From positions 113,352-177,351 of the forward strand of contig NZ_NVXQ01000022.1 of NCBI RefSeq assembly GCF_002733955.1: a stretch of 64,000 bases of DNA. The letters are read 5' to 3'. The notes beneath the pieces were generated by a model. That model had not been told where the DNA came from. It did not search any database and saw nothing but the letters and a program-made list of their open reading frames with translations. Shown here one piece after another: positions 47,375-57,414 of the stretch. The translations under genes were made by a program, and so were the position numbers. Each line of letters starts with the position of its first letter. The stretch's first letter is position 1. The DNA is from Hoeflea sp. (GTDB lineage Bacteria; Pseudomonadota; Alphaproteobacteria; Rhizobiales; Rhizobiaceae).

Positions 47375-48565
47375 TCAGAAATCGATGGCGGCGTAGAACA
47401 TTGCGAACAGGCCATCGACCAGGATCACCACGAAAATGGATTTCACCACCGAGGCGGTCACGCGCCGCCCCAGCGATTCGGCGCTGCCGCCGACCTTCAT
47501 GCCCTCGACCGAGGCAACGATGCCGATGATCAGCGCCATGAACGGCGCCTTGATCATGCCCGAGGCCACGGTCGTCATGTCGATCGCCTCGCGCAGCCGG
47601 GTGATGAAGACATCGGGCGTGATCCCCGAATAACTCCACGACACCGCGGCAGCGCCCGCAAGCGCCGCGAAATTGGCCACCACCGTCAACAGCGGCAGTA
47701 CTACCGTCAACGCCACCAGGCGTGGAAACACCAGCACCCCGATGGGGTTGAGCCCCATCACCTTGAGCGCATCGATCTCCTCGCGCATCTTCATCGAACC
47801 GATTTCGGCGGTAATCGCGCTGCCCGAACGGCCGGCAATCATGATCGCGGTCAGCAACACGCCGATTTCACGCAATTGCAGGATGCCCACGAGATCGACG
47901 ACGAACACTTCGGCCCCGAAATATCTCAGCTGGAACGCGCCCTGCTGCGCGATGATGGCGCCGATCAGGAAACTCATCAGCATGATGATCGGCACGGCCC
48001 GAACGCCCATATGGTCAATCTGGGTGACGATCGCCGCCGGAGAGATGCCTGCCGAACGGTTCAGCTTCAGCTGCGCCCCGCGAACCGCGGAACCGAGGAT
48101 GTAGAGCGAGGCGATGAAATCGTCGTAAAGCTCATACATGGCCTTGCCGGTGGGTGCGAACAGGCGCTCGAATCGCGGAACCAGCGAGCTCCGCTGGTCT
48201 TCTGACGGCTCCCCCGGATCAGGCAGCGCTTCGATCAGCGCCCTGGCTTGATCCGAAGCCCCGACCAGGTCCACCTCAGCGCCTTGCGCGCCGGCTGCAA
48301 GCATCGTCTTGCGCACCAGCCACGCCCCGGCGGTGTCGAAATTGCCAAGATCGGATAGGTCGATTTCCAGCCGCTTGCCCGACAGATTGTCCTGAATTTC
48401 CAGCAATTCTCCGCAGACGCCCGAGATCGCCGCATGCCGCCAGTCGCCGCCAAGCACAAGCCTCTCCCGCTCGGCCGAGACATCATGCTCAAGCCGCGCC
48501 GGCAGGTTGGTCCGCCCCCCTACCGAGGCTTCGCCCCTTGTATCTTTTTGCTGTTTGGTCAACAT
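47375..48565 (-). CDS. mlaE: MlaE-family permease with N-terminal STAS-like domain
   Basis: A 396-residue inner-membrane permease. The first about 120 residues are cytoplasmic and STAS-like (NLSGKRLEIDLSDLGNFDTAGAWLV), in place of the separate MlaB of gammaproteobacteria. The rest is the MlaE core with five or six helices, ELYDDFIASLYILGSA, GAIIAQQGAFQLRYFGAE, and GRSGSAITAEIGSMKMREEIDALKVMGLNP (given as ends only). Fusing the MlaB-like domain to the permease matches rhizobial transporters. First gene of the operon, divergent from the epimerase gene with 99 bases between. Confidence 0.93.
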   Translation of the reverse strand: MLTKQQKDTRGEASVGGRTNLPARLEHDVSAERERLVLGGDWRHAAISGVCGELLEIQDNLSGKRLEIDLSDLGNFDTAGAWLVRKTMLAAGAQGAEVDLVGASDQARALIEALPDPGEPSEDQRSSLVPRFERLFAPTGKAMYELYDDFIASLYILGSAVRGAQLKLNRSAGISPAAIVTQIDHMGVRAVPIIMLMSFLIGAIIAQQGAFQLRYFGAEVFVVDLVGILQLREIGVLLTAIMIAGRSGSAITAEIGSMKMREEIDALKVMGLNPIGVLVFPRLVALTVVLPLLTVVANFAALAGAAAVSWSYSGITPDVFITRLREAIDMTTVASGMIKAPFMALIIGIVASVEGMKVGGSAESLGRRVTASVVKSIFVVILVDGLFAMFYAAIDF

Positions 48566-48664
48566 GCCTCACACATATAGGCTCGTTCCGGACCTGTCAC
48601 CGCACAGCGGCAGGAATAGGGCCGCTGATACAAGTCTATCGACCCTTTTTTACGGACCGTTGCA

Positions 48665-49648
48665 ATGCCCCGACACCTCAGCGTCAAGATCGACAGTTTT
48701 CCGCTCAAGAAAGCCTTCAACATCTCCCGTGGCGCCAAGACCGCGGCCGATGTTGTCACCTGCACCATCACCGACAATGGCGTCATCGGATGGGGAGAAT
48801 GCGTCCCCTACAAACGCTACGGCGAAACCGTCGAAGGCGTGCTTGAGGCGATCGAAGCCTTTGCCGGACCGATCTCCGAAGGCATGAGCCGGCAGGAGCT
48901 GCAGAGCGCAATGAAACCGGGGGCTGCCCGCAATGCCATCGATTGCGCGCTGTGGGATCTCGAAGCTAAACTGAGCGGCACCCGGGTATCCACCACCGCC
49001 TGTCGCATCCTGCCGCGGCCGGTCCCCACCGCCGTCACCATTTCGCTTGGCGAGCCGGCCCAGATGGCCGACGAAGCCCGCGCCCATTCCTCGCAGAAAC
49101 TGCTCAAGGTCAAGGTCGGCACCTCCGATGACCGTGCTCGCATGCACGCCGTGGCGAGCGCCGCGCGCGATGCCGAAATCATTCTCGATGCCAATGAAGG
49201 CTGGGATGAAAGCAACATCCGCGAACACCTGCTGCTTGCCGCCGAACTGCATATCGGCCTGATCGAACAGCCCCTGCCCGCCGGCAAGGACGATATCCTG
49301 GCCCACATACCGCATCCCGTGCCGATCTGCGCCGATGAGAGCGTTCACACCATTGACGATCTGCAATCGCTGTCTGACCGCTATGATGCGATCAACATCA
49401 AGCTCGACAAGACCGGCGGCCTGACCGAGGCGCTGGCGATGCGGGACAAGGCCCGCGAACTGGGCTTTGGCGTGATGGTCGGCTGCATGGTCGGCTCGTC
49501 GCTGGCCATGGCGCCCGCGGTGCTGCTGGCCCAGGATGCCGATTGGGTCGATCTCGACGGGCCTTTGCTGATGGCTAAGGACCGCTCGCCCGGCCTCACC
49601 TATTCCGGCTCTCTTGTCTCACCCCCCTCGCCCGATCTCTGGGGCTAG
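48665..49648 (+). CDS. dgcA: Dipeptide epimerase (L-Ala-D/L-Glu epimerase type)
   Basis: A 327-residue enolase-superfamily enzyme of the muconate lactonizing subgroup. The catalytic layout is complete: KVKVG for the first lysine pair, ILDANEGW, IEQPLP and ADESVH for the three metal-binding acids, and NIKLDKTGG for the second lysine. Such enzymes invert the D-glutamate residue of the muropeptide-derived L-Ala-D-Glu, in peptidoglycan recycling. N-terminal loop and length fit; the exact dipeptide specificity cannot be told from sequence alone. The ATG at 48665 lies 100 bases from the divergent mlaE start. Confidence 0.88.
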   Translation: MPRHLSVKIDSFPLKKAFNISRGAKTAADVVTCTITDNGVIGWGECVPYKRYGETVEGVLEAIEAFAGPISEGMSRQELQSAMKPGAARNAIDCALWDLEAKLSGTRVSTTACRILPRPVPTAVTISLGEPAQMADEARAHSSQKLLKVKVGTSDDRARMHAVASAARDAEIILDANEGWDESNIREHLLLAAELHIGLIEQPLPAGKDDILAHIPHPVPICADESVHTIDDLQSLSDRYDAINIKLDKTGGLTEALAMRDKARELGFGVMVGCMVGSSLAMAPAVLLAQDADWVDLDGPLLMAKDRSPGLTYSGSLVSPPSPDLWG

Positions 49649-49771
49649 GCCGGGCCGGCACCGGACAGCACCTGTGCCCCAGCAATGGAGCATCAAACAG
49701 GTTCCATTTGCCCCCGAAGGGTTCTAGAACGGATTCTGGCCGTTAAAACGGTTCGCAGAGGGGGAATCACG

Positions 49772-49852
49772 ATGAAATCTGACTGCAATGATGCGCACCG
49801 CGCTGTACCCAGTCCGGATGCTCGTTCCCGCAGTTTCCGTCCGTCTCTCTGA
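49772..49852 (+). CDS. Possible leader ORF upstream of maeB
   Basis: A 26-codon ORF with an unusually good ribosome binding site (GAGGGGG, seven bases before the ATG) ends 57 bases before the maeB start. Its peptide begins MKSDCNDAHRAVPSPD and is rich in serine and arginine. Upstream, the palindrome GTTCTAGAAC lies at 49721-49730. It may be a translated leader that affects maeB expression, or chance. No antiterminator hairpin pair could be worked out by eye. Confidence 0.3.
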   Translation: MKSDCNDAHRAVPSPDARSRSFRPSL

Positions 49853-49909
49853 CGGGACCATGTCCCCGCGCCCAAACTCCCGTTTTCCTTCAGTAAAGAA
49901 GTGCCGCAG

Positions 49910-52225
49910 ATGACCTCACCAGACAACAAGCGCTCCGTCGATCCGAAACCTTCCAGTGGTGAGCTCGACGAAAACGCCCTGTTTTATCATCGCTATCCGC
50001 GGCCGGGAAAACTCGAGATCCAGGCCACCAAGCCGCTGGGCAACCAGCGCGACCTGGCGCTTGCCTATTCACCCGGCGTCGCAGCACCCTGCCTGGCGAT
50101 CAGGGACAATCCCGATGCCGCAGCCGCCTACACGGCGCGCTCAAACCTTGTCGCTGTCGTCTCCAACGGCACCGCGGTGCTCGGGCTTGGCAATATCGGC
50201 CCGCTGGCTTCCAAGCCGGTGATGGAAGGCAAGGCCGTCCTGTTCAAGAAATTTGCCGGCATCGACGTCTTCGACATCGAGATCGACGCGCCTGACGTCG
50301 ACCGCATGGTCAGCGTGATTTCGGCGCTCGAGCCGACTTTCGGCGGCATCAATCTCGAGGACATCAAGTCGCCCGAATGCTTCGAGGTCGAGCAGCAGCT
50401 GCGCGAGATCATGGACATCCCGGTGTTCCATGACGACCAGCACGGCACCGCCATCATCGTCGCTGCTTGCATTCTCAACGGCCTGGAGCTTGCCGGCAAG
50501 AAGATCGAGGATGCCAAGATCGTCACCTCCGGGGCCGGCGCGGCAGCGCTTGCCTGCCTCAACCTGCTGGTGGCGCTCGGCGCCAAGCGCGAAAACATCT
50601 GGGTGCATGACATTGACGGCCTCGTCTACGAGGGCCGCGAAGTGATGATGGACCAGTGGAAATCAGTCTATGCGCAGAAATCCGACAACCGGGTGCTGAC
50701 CGAATCCATCGGCGGCGCCGACGTGTTCCTGGGGCTCTCCGCCGCCGGCGTTCTCAAGCCCGAAATGCTCGCCACCATGGCCGAGAAGCCGCTGATCATG
50801 GCGCTTGCCAATCCCTCACCGGAAATCATGCCTGATGAGGCGCGTGCGGCGCGGCCAGACGCGATGATCTGCACCGGCCGCTCGGATTTTCCCAACCAGG
50901 TCAACAACGTCCTGTGTTTCCCCTATATCTTCCGCGGAGCACTCGATTGCGGCGCCCGCACCATCAACGAGGAAATGAAGATGGCGGCAGTGCGCGCCAT
51001 CGCAGCACTTGCCAAGGAAGAGCCGTCCGACATCGCCGCCCGCGCCTATTCCGGCGAAACCCCGGTCTTTGGCCCAGAATACCTCATTCCATCGCCCTTC
51101 GATCAGCGCCTCATCCTGCGCATCGCGCCGGCGGTGGCGGAAGCTGCTGCCAAATCCGGCGTCGCGCGGCGTCCGATCACCGACATGGATGCCTATGTCG
51201 ACCAGCTCAACCGCTTCGTGTTCCGCTCCGGCCTGATCATGAAGCCGCTGTTCACCGCCGCCAAGGCAGCCACCAAGAAGCGGGTGATCTTTGCCGAAGG
51301 CGAAGACGAGCGGGTGCTGCGCGCAGCCCAGGTGCTGCTCGAGGAAGGCATTGCCGAACCGATCCTGATCGGACGTCCGAACATTATCGAGAGCCGTCTG
51401 CAGCGCTTCGGCCTCAGGATCCGGCCCGGCGTCGATTTCGCCGTCACCAATCCCGAAGATGATCCGCGCTTCCGCGACTATGTCGATGAGTATTTTTCCA
51501 TCGTCGGACGCAAGGGCGTCATCCCCGAAGCCGCCCGCACCATAATCCGCACCAATGCCACCGTCATCGGCGCACTTTCATTGCGCCGCGGCGAGGCTGA
51601 TGCGATGATTTGCGGTCTTGAAGGCCGCTACAATCGCCATCTGCGCGATGTGTCGCAGATCATCGGCAAGCGCGAAGGCGTCATTGATTTTTCTGCGCTC
51701 AGCCTGCTGATCTCGCAGCGCGGCGCCACCTTCTTCACCGACACTTATGTCTCGTTCGATCCAAGCGCCGAGGAAATTGCCGAGACCACCATCATGGCAG
51801 CCCAGGAAATCCGCCGCTTCGGCATCAACCCGAAGGCGGCGCTGGTCTCGCACTCCAATTTCGGATCGCGCGATTCCGAAAGTGCGGACAAGATGCGCCG
51901 CGCCCTCAAGATCATTCGCGCGCTGGAACCGGATCTCGAGGTTGATGGCGAGATGCACGGCGATTCCGCAATCTCCGAGGTTCTGCGCCGCCGGGTGATG
52001 CCCGACAGCACACTTTCCGGCGAAGCCAACCTGCTCGTGTTCCCCGATCTCGACGCCGCCAATATTGCGCTCGGCATCGTCAAGACCATGACCGAAGCGC
52101 TGCATGTCGGGCCGATCCTGCTTGGATCCGCCCTGCCGGCACACATCCTGTCGCCTTCGGTCACCTCGCGCGGGGTCGTCAACATGGCGACGCTGGCAGT
52201 GGTCGAGGCCTCTTCCGGGGACTGA
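49910..52225 (+). CDS. maeB: NADP-dependent malic enzyme with phosphotransacetylase domain
   Basis: A 771-residue enzyme that decarboxylates malate to pyruvate. The N-terminal 430 residues form the malic domain: [33 protein letters not shown], the catalytic region near [20 protein letters not shown] and the nucleotide-binding [17 protein letters not shown]. The rest is a phosphotransacetylase-like domain ([25 protein letters not shown], described by ends, and [13 protein letters not shown]), which is regulatory rather than catalytic in this family. I chose the ATG at 49910; a GTG three codons earlier is also possible. Normal length for rhizobial MaeB. Confidence 0.95.
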   Translation: MTSPDNKRSVDPKPSSGELDENALFYHRYPRPGKLEIQATKPLGNQRDLALAYSPGVAAPCLAIRDNPDAAAAYTARSNLVAVVSNGTAVLGLGNIGPLASKPVMEGKAVLFKKFAGIDVFDIEIDAPDVDRMVSVISALEPTFGGINLEDIKSPECFEVEQQLREIMDIPVFHDDQHGTAIIVAACILNGLELAGKKIEDAKIVTSGAGAAALACLNLLVALGAKRENIWVHDIDGLVYEGREVMMDQWKSVYAQKSDNRVLTESIGGADVFLGLSAAGVLKPEMLATMAEKPLIMALANPSPEIMPDEARAARPDAMICTGRSDFPNQVNNVLCFPYIFRGALDCGARTINEEMKMAAVRAIAALAKEEPSDIAARAYSGETPVFGPEYLIPSPFDQRLILRIAPAVAEAAAKSGVARRPITDMDAYVDQLNRFVFRSGLIMKPLFTAAKAATKKRVIFAEGEDERVLRAAQVLLEEGIAEPILIGRPNIIESRLQRFGLRIRPGVDFAVTNPEDDPRFRDYVDEYFSIVGRKGVIPEAARTIIRTNATVIGALSLRRGEADAMICGLEGRYNRHLRDVSQIIGKREGVIDFSALSLLISQRGATFFTDTYVSFDPSAEEIAETTIMAAQEIRRFGINPKAALVSHSNFGSRDSESADKMRRALKIIRALEPDLEVDGEMHGDSAISEVLRRRVMPDSTLSGEANLLVFPDLDAANIALGIVKTMTEALHVGPILLGSALPAHILSPSVTSRGVVNMATLAVVEASSGD

Positions 52226-52384
52226 ACCGGGCGGCAGCAGCCGGCTGGGGGCTCTCGTCCCGGTTAAGGTAAACAACCGGTTGCCGTTGGAGCAGGCAGG
52301 ATCAGACGCTAGTATAAAACTGTTAGGGTCTCTCCGGTATATCCGGGGGGCTGACGGTGTTGTGTATCTGTGTTGGAGTTGATC

Positions 52385-53551
52385 ATGCGTGGCGTCTGGT
52401 TTCGCAGTTCATTGGCTGTTCTCACGTTGGTCCTTGCCGGGACCGGCGCTGCTGAGGCGTCTGCGGTCTGTGCGCGGCTCAAGACCCAGCTCGAGAACGT
52501 CTCCGCAAGCAGGGGCACCTCGGCCAAGTTTCAGCGCTTTGCCAGCGCCGCCCGGGAGCAGGCCCGGCAGATCGATCAGGTGGAGGCCGACCTGGCCCGT
52601 TTTCGCTGCTCGTCAGGCAGCTTCATCGTGGTCGGCGGCCAGAATGCAAAAGCCTGCGCCAAGCTCACCGCGGCCCACACGAAGATGCGCGCCAATCTCG
52701 GCGCGCTCGAGCGCAAGCGCGATGCCCATGCCAGCCGCGCAGACAAGACAGCGATACGGCGCGTCCAGGCAGCGCTCGATGCCAATGATTGCAATGGTCA
52801 GCGCTCCTCGGTCCGGGCTGCCGCGCTCAAGGGCAAGGTCGCGGCCCTGAAGGCAAAACCGAAGAAAAATCCCGGGCTGGTGGAAGTTCTCGGCAATGAT
52901 GAGAGCCGCAACGCCAATCCGGTGCGCAGGACCGGATCGCGCATCGTCATCGAGCCAAGAGCAGCGCGCGGCGGCAATTACCGGACCATGTGCGTGCGCA
53001 CCTGCGACGGTTTCTTCTTCCCCGTTTCCTCGGCAGCAGCACCATCGGATTTCGCCCGCGACGAACGCACCTGCCAGATGATGTGTCCGGGAACTCCGAC
53101 CGCCCTGTATTTCCACAATGCTCTGGGCCAGGAAAGCCAAGACATGATCTCCGCCCGCACCCGCGAAGCCTACACCGATATGCCCAACGCATTCGCCTAC
53201 CGCAACGCAAGCGCACCGATGAGCGAAGCCTGCAGCTGCAACATGCGGGCGTTTCATACCGAGATGCAGCGCCGCGAGGCCATCCTCAACGGCACGGACA
53301 GCGGCGAGGAAGCGGTGACAACCTGGGTCCGCCCCTTCAATCGGCCTGATCCGGGCGAGGATCCGGAATCGGTTCTCAACAGCCAGATGCGCCTCGATCC
53401 GCAGGATGTCGCAGCCGTGCTGTCAGCTTCCACTGCCGAACGCGCGCTGACGCCGGAGCGTCAGGATGTCAGGATCGTCGGACCGGCGTTCCTGCCCGAC
53501 CAGTCGGAGCATCTCGATCTCAAATCCGGCACCCATCCGCTGATCCGCTGA
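52385..53551 (+). CDS. DUF2865 secreted protein
   Basis: A 388-residue protein with a signal peptide (about 1-22, MRGVWFRSSLAVLTLVLAG). The middle is helical and lysine/arginine-rich; the DUF2865 domain follows near residues 198-310 with NYRTMCVRTCDGFFFPVS and SDFARDERTCQMMCPGTP, a cysteine-rich set (about six Cys) that probably forms disulfides in the periplasm. The family is almost confined to Rhizobiales and has no known function. The ATG at 52385 has GGAG seven bases upstream. The gene is monocistronic, convergent with the MFS transporter gene 15 bases away. A TATAAA-like box is at 52314. Confidence 0.85.
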   Translation: MRGVWFRSSLAVLTLVLAGTGAAEASAVCARLKTQLENVSASRGTSAKFQRFASAAREQARQIDQVEADLARFRCSSGSFIVVGGQNAKACAKLTAAHTKMRANLGALERKRDAHASRADKTAIRRVQAALDANDCNGQRSSVRAAALKGKVAALKAKPKKNPGLVEVLGNDESRNANPVRRTGSRIVIEPRAARGGNYRTMCVRTCDGFFFPVSSAAAPSDFARDERTCQMMCPGTPTALYFHNALGQESQDMISARTREAYTDMPNAFAYRNASAPMSEACSCNMRAFHTEMQRREAILNGTDSGEEAVTTWVRPFNRPDPGEDPESVLNSQMRLDPQDVAAVLSASTAERALTPERQDVRIVGPAFLPDQSEHLDLKSGTHPLIR

Positions 53552-53566
53552 CCCGACGGTTGGTCC

Positions 53567-54784
53567 TCAGGCAACTGCGGCCTGACGTTTCAGCGCCTTG
53601 CGGCTGACCTGGATCAGCACCACGCTGATCATGACGCAATAGAGCCCCATGGCCGTGATCTGCGTCGGATACGGCACGCCTATGTCAATCAGTGCGCCCG
53701 TCACGCCCGGACCCATGGCGGTGCCGAACACCATGAAGGCTACGATCAGCGACCGGATCCCGCCGAGATGCTTGGCGCCGTAAAGTTCCGGCCAGAGCGC
53801 GCCGAACAGCGTCGAGGAAAATCCGTAGGAAATCCCCATGAAGGCCATAAACAGATAGGCGCCCCACGGTGCTTCGGTGGAGGCCAGCACGAAACACGAC
53901 AGCGACAGCGGCACCAGGAAGATCGGCAGCAGCCGGGTGGCCGTGAACCGGTCGACCAGCTGCCCGGCCACAAGCGCGAACAGGATGGTCATCGACGACA
54001 TGATGGCAAACGAGGCGGCAAACACGCTCGGTGGCCAGCCGCGCAGTTCCGACAGGTAGACCTGATGGAAGAAGATCGTGGTGCCGATGAAGGCCGGCGC
54101 CATTACGCCCGTCAGTGCCGCCCAGAACAGGGGATCGCGGATCACCTCGCCCCGGGTCCAGTCGCGCACCGCCGGCCGGTTCGGATCCTGCACCACCGAT
54201 TGCGGCGTGCGCTCCTTTTTCAACAGGCTGTAGATCGCCGGCAGTGCGATGAGCAGCAGCACACCGGCGGCGACCAGCCAGGAGCCGCGCCAGCCGACCA
54301 GGGCTGCCACACCGACAAAGCTGATCGGAAACAGCGCCTCGCCGAAATTGACGCCGATGGCGGTCAGCGAAATCGCCCGGCCGCGCTGAGCCGCGAACCA
54401 GCGCCCCATCGCGGTCATGGCAATATGGGTGAACATGCCCTGCCCGAACAGCCTCAGCAGATAGACCGACAGCACCAGCAGCACCAGCGAGGTCGACCAG
54501 GCCATCAGCAGGCAGGCAATGGCGAGCACGGGGGCTGACAGCAGCACCGTCGAGGCGACCGAGATCCGGTCGACGATCTTGCCGATCTGCGGCAGTGTCG
54601 CAGCACTCGCCAGCGTCGCCAGCATGTAGAGCGTGCCGAAGCCACCATGGCTCAACCCGTACTCGGCGCGGATTTCACCCGCCGACAGCGAGATGAAATA
54701 GGTCTGTCCGAACGACGAGAAGAACGTCAGCAGGAATCCGCCGGCAACCCAGCGGGCATTGTCACGCAGGAATGAGAAGATCAT
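53567..54784 (-). CDS. Major facilitator superfamily transporter
   Basis: A 405-residue 12-helix secondary transporter. The loop between helices two and three reads GKIVDRISVAST, a form of the MFS GxxxDRxGRR motif, and the central loop (KKERTPQSVVQDPNRPAVRDW) divides two six-helix bundles. RWFAAQRGRAISLTAIG is typical of the oxalate/formate and related MFS branches. The substrate is unknown. Its ATG overlaps the nadE stop by four bases (ATGA), so it is translationally coupled to NAD synthesis, yet that does not reveal the substrate. Confidence 0.87.
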   Translation of the reverse strand: MIFSFLRDNARWVAGGFLLTFFSSFGQTYFISLSAGEIRAEYGLSHGGFGTLYMLATLASAATLPQIGKIVDRISVASTVLLSAPVLAIACLLMAWSTSLVLLVLSVYLLRLFGQGMFTHIAMTAMGRWFAAQRGRAISLTAIGVNFGEALFPISFVGVAALVGWRGSWLVAAGVLLLIALPAIYSLLKKERTPQSVVQDPNRPAVRDWTRGEVIRDPLFWAALTGVMAPAFIGTTIFFHQVYLSELRGWPPSVFAASFAIMSSMTILFALVAGQLVDRFTATRLLPIFLVPLSLSCFVLASTEAPWGAYLFMAFMGISYGFSSTLFGALWPELYGAKHLGGIRSLIVAFMVFGTAMGPGVTGALIDIGVPYPTQITAMGLYCVMISVVLIQVSRKALKRQAAVA

Positions 54785-56469
54785 CCCCGGTCTCTGAACC
54801 GGTTGGTGATCGGGTAGCGCCGGTCGCGGCCGAAATTCTTGCGCGTGATCTTGACGCCGGGCGCCGACTGGCGGCGCTTGTATTCGGCGATGTAGAGCAG
54901 GTGCTCGATCCGGTGTACCACAGCGACCTCATGGCCGCGCGCGACGATCTCCTCGACGCCCATCTCGTGCTCGACCAGGCATTCCAGAATATCATCAAGC
55001 ACCGGATAAGGCGGCAGCGAATCCTGGTCGGTCTGGTCGGGCCGAAGTTCGGCCGACGGCGCCTTGTCGATGATGTTGACCGGGATCACCTCGCCCGAAG
55101 GCCCGAGCGCGCCGGGCGGCACCTGGGAATTGCGCCAGCGCGACAGCGCATAGACCTGCATCTTGTAGAGATCCTTGATCGGATTGAAGCCGCCATTCAT
55201 GTCGCCGTAAAGCGTGGCGTAGCCGACCGACATCTCGCTCTTGTTGCCGGTGGTCACCACCATCGAGCCGAACTTGTTGGAAATCGCCATCAGGATGACT
55301 CCGCGCGCCCGGCTCTGAAGGTTCTCTTCGGTGACGCCCTCGTCGGTGCCGTCGAACATGTCACCAAGTGCGCTCAGGAACCCCTGCACCGGCTCTTCGA
55401 TCGCCACCGTGTCGTAGCGGCAACCAAGCGCCCGGGCGCAGGCCTCGGCATCGGTAAACGAGCTTTCCGAGGTGTAGCGATAGGGCAGCATGACGGTGCG
55501 CACCCTCTCCTCGCCCAGCGCATCGACGGCGAGGGCTGCGCAAATCGCCGAATCGATGCCGCCCGAGAGCCCCAGCACGACGTTGCGGAAGCCGTTCTTG
55601 TTGACGTAATCGCGCAGGCCCAGCATGCAGGCGCGGTAATCGGCCTCTTCGCGCTCGGGGATCACCGACATCGGGCCGTTGGCGCAAGCCCATCCACCAT
55701 CATCCTGGCGCTTGTAGGTGACGATCGAGACGGTTTCCTCGAACTGGCTCATCTGGAAGGCCAGGCTCTTGTCGGCATTCATGGCGAAGCTGGCGCCATC
55801 GAACACCAGCTCGTCCTGACCGCCGACCTGGTTGGCATAGATCATCGGCAAGCCGCTTTCGATCACCTGGCGGAGCACCACCTGTTGGCGGATATCGACC
55901 TTGCCGCGATAATAGGGCGAACCATTGGGCACGATGAGAATTTCCGCGCCGCTTTCGCTCAGCGTTTCGCAAACGCCGAGATCGCCCCAGATGTCCTCGC
56001 ACACCGGAATGCCGAAGCGCACGCCGCGGATCGACACCGGCCCGGGCATTTCGCCGACATGAAACACCCGCTTCTCGTCGAACTCGCCGTAATTCGGCAG
56101 ATCCACCTTGTCCCGCGAAGCAATGATCTTGCCGCCGTCGAGCACCGCAACCGAGTTGTAACGCTTGTCGCCCTCAAAGCGTGGGTAGCCGATCACCACC
56201 GCCGGGCCGCCGTCATCGGTTTCCGCGGCCAGCGTTTCGATCGCCTTGAGGCAGTTTTTGAGAAATGCCGGTTTGAGCACCAGGTCTTCCGGCGGATAGC
56301 CGGCGATGAACAGCTCGGTCAGCAACACCAGATCGGCGCCGTGCCGGGCGGCATCTTCGCGCGCCTGCCGCGCCTTGGCGAGATTGCCGGCAATATCGCC
56401 AACGGTCGGATTGAGCTGGCCGACGGCGATGCGGATGGTGTTGGTCGAGGCGTCTTGGTTCTGGGTCAT
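54781..56469 (-). CDS. nadE: Glutamine-hydrolysing NAD+ synthase
   Basis: A 562-residue two-domain enzyme converting nicotinate adenine dinucleotide to NAD+ with glutamine as nitrogen donor. The N-terminal nitrilase-type glutaminase has its triad at E52 (VLLTELFIAGYPP), K121 (SRDKVDLPNYG) and C157 (GIPVCEDIWG). The C-terminal synthetase has the ATP-pyrophosphatase loop LGLSGGIDSA (300-308) and the later TGNKSEMSVGYATLYGD. Domain order and size fit. First gene of a two-gene unit with the MFS transporter. Confidence 0.96.
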   Translation of the reverse strand: MTQNQDASTNTIRIAVGQLNPTVGDIAGNLAKARQAREDAARHGADLVLLTELFIAGYPPEDLVLKPAFLKNCLKAIETLAAETDDGGPAVVIGYPRFEGDKRYNSVAVLDGGKIIASRDKVDLPNYGEFDEKRVFHVGEMPGPVSIRGVRFGIPVCEDIWGDLGVCETLSESGAEILIVPNGSPYYRGKVDIRQQVVLRQVIESGLPMIYANQVGGQDELVFDGASFAMNADKSLAFQMSQFEETVSIVTYKRQDDGGWACANGPMSVIPEREEADYRACMLGLRDYVNKNGFRNVVLGLSGGIDSAICAALAVDALGEERVRTVMLPYRYTSESSFTDAEACARALGCRYDTVAIEEPVQGFLSALGDMFDGTDEGVTEENLQSRARGVILMAISNKFGSMVVTTGNKSEMSVGYATLYGDMNGGFNPIKDLYKMQVYALSRWRNSQVPPGALGPSGEVIPVNIIDKAPSAELRPDQTDQDSLPPYPVLDDILECLVEHEMGVEEIVARGHEVAVVHRIEHLLYIAEYKRRQSAPGVKITRKNFGRDRRYPITNRFRDRG

Positions 56470-56571
56470 GACAGCCGTGTTAGCGCAACTTGCCGGACTT
56501 GAAAATCACCGAATCCGTCAATGACCGGTCAGTGCCGGAGAATGAGGCACTTGCCCGGCCTCAGGCGCGGG

Positions 56572-57414
56572 TCAAGCCGCCGCTGCGACCGGTGCCGGAT
56601 CGAACCGCCACATGGTCATCGCAAGCACCCCGAACTCGGCACTGTCATGCACCAGCCGCGCCGTGCCGTGCTTTCCGGCCGCCCCCATTGCCACATAGAG
56701 CGGCAGCAAGTGCTCGTCGGTGGGGTGGTTTTCCACCGCGTGGGGCGCCGCCCGGCGATAATCGAGCAGCGCTGCGACGTCGCTGGCCGCCAGCCGCTCG
56801 TTCATCCAGCCGGTGAAGGATTCGACCCAGGCGGGCACCTCGGCCACGCGCGTGCCCTTGCGAAGCAGCTTGAAGGCTTCACCGAGATTGTGGGTGAAGG
56901 AGCCGGAGCCGATGACAAGCACGCCCTCGGCGCCGAGCGAAGCCAGCGCCTGCCCGAGCCGGAAATGATGCTCGGGTCCCTTGTTCGGGTCAACGGAGAC
57001 CGACACCACCGGGATATCGGCATCGGGATAGGCAAGCTTCAGCGGCACCCAGACGCCGTGATCAAAACCGCGCTTGTCTGCGACGCGGGCGACAAAGCCT
57101 GCCTTCTGCAGATCGCCTGCAATCCGCCCCGCCAGTTCGGGCTCGCCGGGTGCGGGGTATTGCATCGCGTAAAGTTCGGGCGCGAAACCACCGAAATCGT
57201 GGATGGTTTCCGGATCCGGGTCAGCCGAGACCACCACCCCGCCCGAGACTTCGAAATGCGCGCTGGCCACCACGATGGCGCGCGGACGTGGCAAGTCCGC
57301 CGCCATCTGCCTGAGCCAGGCTGCGGCTTCGGACTCGGCAACGACCGTGTCGGGGGAGCCGTGCGAGATGAACAGGGCGGGAAGCGGTGCGAGATGGGCG
57401 TGATCTGTGGTCAT
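56572..57414 (-). CDS. Class III extradiol dioxygenase (LigB/YgiD family)
   Basis: A 280-residue non-haem iron enzyme of the DODA/LigB family, to which E. coli YgiD belongs. Likely metal ligands are H19 in LFISHGSPD and histidines in the ASAHFE, FDHGVW and NHPTDEHLLP segments. It has a strong AAGGAGA ribosome binding site seven bases upstream of the ATG at 57414. YgiD-type proteins are thought to open catechol or DOPA rings; the native substrate is unknown. The gene is monocistronic, with a gene-free stretch of about 900 bases in front of it, longer than the promoter needs. Confidence 0.88.
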   Translation of the reverse strand: MTTDHAHLAPLPALFISHGSPDTVVAESEAAAWLRQMAADLPRPRAIVVASAHFEVSGGVVVSADPDPETIHDFGGFAPELYAMQYPAPGEPELAGRIAGDLQKAGFVARVADKRGFDHGVWVPLKLAYPDADIPVVSVSVDPNKGPEHHFRLGQALASLGAEGVLVIGSGSFTHNLGEAFKLLRKGTRVAEVPAWVESFTGWMNERLAASDVAALLDYRRAAPHAVENHPTDEHLLPLYVAMGAAGKHGTARLVHDSAEFGVLAMTMWRFDPAPVAAAA

